From positions 270,501 through 334,500 of the forward strand of contig NC_056417.1 in assembly GCF_905147365.1 (NCBI RefSeq): a stretch of 64,000 nt of DNA, given 5' to 3'. This stretch comes from Aricia agestis (taxonomy: Eukaryota; Arthropoda; Insecta; Lepidoptera; Lycaenidae). The notes below the pieces were generated by a model. The model was given only the letters and a program-made list of their open reading frames with translations, was not told the DNA's origin and searched no databases. The position numbers and the translations under genes were made by a program. Below are positions 59,400-64,000 of this stretch, in pieces. Every line of letters begins with the position of its first letter. Position 1 is the stretch's first letter.

Positions 59400-61719
59400 A
59401 CTTAATGTATTAGGCCCCTTACACACTGCGACTTTTAGCAGCGATGCAGTCGCGCGTTTCTAAAACGCGCGATAGCATCGTGACACCAGCAATTTTTGCA
59501 TCGATGAGGATTTGGGCGAGAGGGTGCACGTGCCCTGGGCGGCAAAGATGGGGGCGGCCGGAGGCCAACTCCCAATCTTTTGCCGCTTTCTTCACCGCCG
59601 CGTGCGCCACTGGTGGCCCACCGCGCTACCCCGTCAACGTTGTTTCGCAGAATTATATCTGTTGTTAAAAGACTTGGAGGCGTCCCTTGTTACCAGGGAC
59701 CTCGGCCTGACTTCTCATCACCACCCCTTCAATTCAACAAAGTTCCGTAGAACTCGTTCTGCGGTTAAAACCTATGTGACCATGAAAATTACCTATTTTT
59801 GCTTGGAGGGCGGCAAATTGGGATTTTGCTCCCCCCTTTTTAAAACGTAGATCCGGGCCTGAGCAACCAGCTACTAGATTTCGCACAAAATACGCTAGTT
59901 TACTAGAGAAGACAATAATCTAAATAAGTACATAATATATTATAATATATGACTCAAAGGTGACTGACTGACTGACTGACATGGTGATCTATCAACGCAC
60001 AGCCCAAACCACTGGACGGATCGGGCTGATATTTTGGCATGCAGGTAGATATTATAACGGAGGCATCCGCTAAGAAAGGATTTTGATAAATTAAATCCAT
60101 AAGGGGATATCTACTAGAGTTGATCTTTCAAATGACACCTGTTTCAAATCTGTTGGTTGGTGGAGACGTTTCTTCCCATGATCCTTTACAGCACTTAACA
60201 GAAATATTTATTATAATTATAAATTAGTAAGTAAACACAGGGTAAGTCCGGATAATTCGAGATCTGACGCTAGTGTACCGAGTATTTGGTTATATCGGTC
60301 GATATATCGAGTTAAGTATTAAGGTTGTTTAAAAGTAAGTGTTTTGTTTTTGGAATCACACTGATTTCTGATAGTATATCGATAGATAGATCGAGTTCCT
60401 AATTTAAGTATTTAATTTGAGACGAATATTAAGTATCTACCTGTGTGGGAATATATTATATATTATAATATTATCGCTGATTTCCCAACTGATAAAATGA
60501 TAATACAGTAGCAGGAAATTGTAGGTATCAAGGTTATGGAATCTAGAATCTAGGTAACAAGTAAAACCTAGAACAAAAACCTTCTTTACCAGGTATCTGT
60601 ATACCTAGAAATACAGAAATAATTGTATTATTTAGCAGAACCGTTGCTGAGGTAATATTATACAATTATCACATCATTGTCAACTTAAGACTTAATTAAA
60701 GTAATTACTGATGTATAATTGTGGGATTCGAGTTTTTGCGACACTCTACAACATACAAACATAGATAACATATTCGCATAATATCCGTTCCCCACGATAA
60801 AATCATCAATTTCATAAAAATATATCAAATAGGTAAGTAATAATATCTTTTTTTCGATAGCGTTTTGGGTCAACGGAGTTGGACCACTTCACACATATTA
60901 TTATTCAATTTGCCTATCCAACATAGAAAAATTTTAAAATGCTTAATAAGTTAAGTGTAATTTTTATATTCTTTCGATTTTGAATTCTGAAATGAAGCTT
61001 TCATTTTACGAGGCAGCTTTCACCCCTGTATTAGAATTAAACGCGCGCGGCTCGTGAGTAACTGCAACATTATTATTTTTGATTTGAAGCTTTCAATTTT
61101 TCTGTGCACTAACTAGTAATTTTTAAAAGTAAGTTATTTTTGTGCTGACTATAAAATGTAAGTAAGCTGAATTAAATAATGTTTATTAAATAATGCACGT
61201 TTTATTTTTTCAATGAAACTACCTATACAAGTGCTAAAAACACACGATATTAATCTGCTGATAATATAACAATGTTAAAGTAATATTTTATAAAAAAGGC
61301 ATTTTTAAACTTAAGCTTGGACGATCAATATCTCCACGCAGAGGTCATTGCGCTATAGATTTTTTATGTTAAGATTTATTGACTTGAAAGTTATGGTACT
61401 AGGCTATTCGGCTAGACCGAGATTTGCATACGAGCCGGCGCTGAAAAAGCAGCTCGACGTCAGAAGGAAGGCGCACTTCAGTAGCTGCCTTGAGCCGACA
61501 ATTAGTGCCCACCACAAAAACTTAATTAGTTTAGATATAGGAAATTACCGACCGCAAAAACAACCACTATATATAATATCGTGTTGTATAGATATAGATC
61601 ACATATAAATTGACAGAAGGTTGTGTCTGTTTATGATGGATGATGAAAGACTGTTTATGAAATAAGTCGAGGTCGAGGTGCAGCGATCGAACTGAAATTT
61701 TATAACCGTCGTTTAAAAT
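59400..61719. other. repeat-derived intergenic DNA, no gene recognised
   Basis: 59405-59500 resembles the end of a hAT-type element (GGCCCCTTACACACTGCGAC). 59950-60150 has a (GACT)n run and a Helitron-like body. The rest is AT-rich. The missing first SLC26 exon could lie here or beyond the window, but I could not identify it. Confidence 0.4.
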
Positions 61720-62009
61720 TTAATAAAATAAAATAAATAAAATATCTTTTTATTCAAAATGGGTATCATGATACACTTTTTGAAAGTCGAACGAAGAAAC
61801 TACGTTGCTTACCACCGGTTCGGGAACTACCCCGCCGATAAGAAACTCGCACGGGGCCATCTTTTACTAAAAAATGGAAAATTACAATGTTATGGCTTAC
61901 AGCTATGTAACAAAAATAAAAGAAAAGTAACCTGCAAGGAGCCACCCTATTCCCAAGGTGTGCTGTCCTCGAAGAAATCATTGACTTTATAATACGCTTT
62001 AGCACACAA
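61720..62009 (-). mobile_element. LINE 3'-end fragment, minus strand
   Basis: It contains the last ~20 codons of ORF2 (…KVNDFFEDSTPWE and stop) and the 3' UTR with an A/T-rich tail at 61720-61750. It is the reverse complement of 63246-63535. It stops abruptly at 62009 where the plus-strand copy begins. Confidence 0.85.
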
Positions 62010-63550
62010 ACTATAGACCAATATCCATATTGCCGACTTTAAGTAAAATCTTTGAAAAAATGATTCTAAATCAATTACTTGCTCATTTTAACTCAAATAA
62101 TTTATTACATAATAATCAATTTGGTTTTACTAAAGGTCGGTCTACACCAGATGCAGGCATTAGTCTTCTGTGTAGTATTTTTGAAGCTTGGGAGAGGTCG
62201 CAGGATGCACTTGGTATTTTCTGCGATCTCTCTAAAGCATTTGACTGTGTGGAGTATGATACTCTAATAAGAAAGCTACACCATTATGGCGTAAGGGGCA
62301 CGGCACTTAAACTTCTAAAATCTTACCTTACAAATAGAACGCAGAGGGTGGAAGTTAACTCCATAAGGTCTAATGGAACCAAAATAAAACTGGGTGTGCC
62401 ACAAGGGTCCATTTTAGGCCAAAGGGCCTAAAAGAAAAGTCTTTTTCTCATCTATATAAATGATTTACCTTATCTTGTTAAAGATAAGCATGAGATAGTA
62501 CTTTTTGCTGATGACACTTCACTAATTTTTTAATGTGAAGAGGCGACAATAGTGATCTCTCAAAAATAGTACATTGGTTTAATGCTAATAATTTACTTTT
62601 GAACTCAAATAAAACAAAATGTTTAAAATTTATCTTGCCAAATGTTAGGCAAGTACAAACCAAAGTACTATTAAATGATGAAAAAATGAATTTAGTAGAC
62701 ACCACCGTATTCCTAGGCATGACGCTGGATTGTAAGTTACAATGGGGTCCACATATTGCGAAACTGGCAGATAAGCTTAGTTCTGCAGCATATGCTGTTA
62801 AAAAAATTCGTGAAATCACTGATGTAGAGACCGCGCGATTAGTTTACTTTAGCTACTTTCATAGCATAATGTCTTACGGCATCCTCTTGTGGGGAAACGC
62901 GGCGGACATTAATGCAATATTTGTGCTGCAGAAGCGAGCTATTCGTTCTATTTATAAGATGTCGTCTTTGGAATCTCTAAGAGAAAAATTTAAAGAAATA
63001 AGAATTCTGACCGTCGCATCTCAATACATTTTGGAAAATCTCTTATATGTTAGAAAGAACATAAATATTTTCAAAAAGAAAAGTGATAATCATAATGTAA
63101 ATACTAGAAATAAGAACGAGTTAGCAATACCAATGTTCAGACTAGCCAAAATAAGCAAATCCTTTAAAGGCCAATGTATACGCCTATACAATAAAATCCC
63201 AGAAAATGTTCAAAATCTACCTTTAAACAAATTTAAAAAAGCAGTTAAAGAACGTTTGTGTGCTAAAGCGTATTATAAAGTCAATGATTTCTTCGAGGAC
63301 AGCACACCTTGGGAATAGGGTGGCTCCTTGCAGGTTACTTTTCTTTTATTTTTGTTACATAGCTGTAAGCCATAACATTGTAATTTTCCATTTTTTAGTA
63401 AAAGTTTAGTAAAAGATGGCCCCGTGCGAGTTTTGGTGCGAGGTTCTTCTCGGTGGTAGGCAAAGTAGTTTCTTCGTTCGACTTTCAAAAAGTGTATCAT
63501 GATACCCATTTTGAATAAAAATATATTTTATTTTATTTTTATTTATTTAT
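62010..63550 (+). pseudogene. 5'-truncated LINE, reverse transcriptase ORF2 relic
   Basis: The copy starts inside the RT domain (PISILPTLSKIFEKMI) and shows NQFGFTKGRST, IFCDLSKAFDCVEYDTL (RT motif A), GVPQGSILG (motif B) and, in a shifted frame near 62505, LFADDTSLIF (catalytic F-A-D-D). A frame break at about 62415-62435 and a stop at about 62532 disable it. The C-terminal region (ORF 62599-63318) is intact to STPWE. Then follow a 3' UTR and an (A/T)-rich tail. It is CR1/Jockey-like by motifs. Confidence 0.9.
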
Positions 63551-63551
63551 T

Positions 63552-64000
63552 TAAGATTTTAAAAGTTTAAGTGCCGTGCCCCTTATACCATAATGGCGAA
63601 GTTTTCTTATTAGAGTATCATATTCCACACAGTTAAATGCTTTAGAGAGATCGCAGAAAATACCAAGTGCATCCTGCGACCCCTCCCAAGCTTCAAAAAT
63701 ACTACACAGAAGACTAATGCCTGCATCTGTTGTTGACCGACCTTTAGTAAAACCAAATTGATTATTATGTAATAAATTATTTGAGTTAAAGTGAGCAAGT
63801 AATTGGTTTAAAATTATTTTTTCAAAGATTTTACTTAAAGTCGGCAATATGGATATTGGTCTATAGTTGGCTGGGTCTGATTTCTTCCCAGCTTTAAATA
63901 GAGGCATCACCTTGCTGTGCTTCATTAAGTCTGGGAACACACCATTATTTATACAATTATTAAAAACTAAGGCTAGGTAAGGGTCAATGATGTCAATTAC
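63552..64000 (-). pseudogene. second LINE copy, minus strand, runs off window
   Basis: It encodes the same RT segment (YRPISILPTLSKIFEKI … GTALKLLKS) with several substitutions relative to 62010-62340, so it is a separate copy. It is truncated at its 3' side exactly where the tail of the plus-strand LINE ends. Residues upstream of RT (MFPDLMKHSKVMPLFKAG) are present towards the window edge. Confidence 0.88.

Noticed and set aside
62478..62819. 113-codon minus-strand ORF inside the LINE
   Set aside because: Antisense to the LINE ORF2, which reads clearly on the plus strand.

Overview
The window is eukaryotic and almost certainly comes from a moth or butterfly (Lepidoptera). The background is AT-rich. 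Spliced genes have very GC-rich exons, and the spacers are packed with transposons I associate with Lepidoptera: Helitrons that begin TC and end in a GC hairpin plus CTAG, tRNA-headed SINEs, palindromic MITEs, Ty3/gypsy elements and non-LTR elements. The order is inferred from these families; I cannot name the species.

Layout. 1-10 kb: intergenic DNA with MITEs and one Helitron, no convincing gene. 10.3-23.6 kb: a transposon nest. A tRNA-Glu relic is followed by a minus-strand Helitron split by a gypsy LTR element (11304-20743, target duplication GGAAC). The gypsy is itself split by a ~4.5 kb inverted-repeat insertion that holds a SINE, another TIR element and more Helitrons. A chimeric Helitron/SINE tandem array follows. 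23.3-26.4 kb: SINEs, a Helitron-protein relic with 23-residue repeats, and a Helitron carrying a SINE.

27.9-44 kb, plus strand: a prominin (CD133-like) five-transmembrane glycoprotein gene. Six constant exons are followed by several alternative 3' exons that give different cytoplasmic tails, all joined in the same phase. The N-terminal exon(s) were not found. 44.9-45.3 kb: tRNA-Glu(UUC) and tRNA-Pro(AGG), both on the minus strand.

45.7-58.8 kb, minus strand, convergent with prominin: a SLC26-family sulfate/anion transporter (SLC26A11-like) in twelve exons, from just after its start codon to its stop. All splice phases agree. Its introns carry a large LINE palindrome, a long CA microsatellite, a 166-bp tandem duplication and MITEs. 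59-64 kb: SINE, Helitron and LINE material, ending in three LINE pieces in alternating orientation.

The two host genes have no obvious pathway link. Both are membrane proteins and their 3' ends face each other across the tRNA pair. The most informative points for follow-up are the prominin tail-exon choice, the nested and tandem Helitron structures, and the inverted LINE arrangements.
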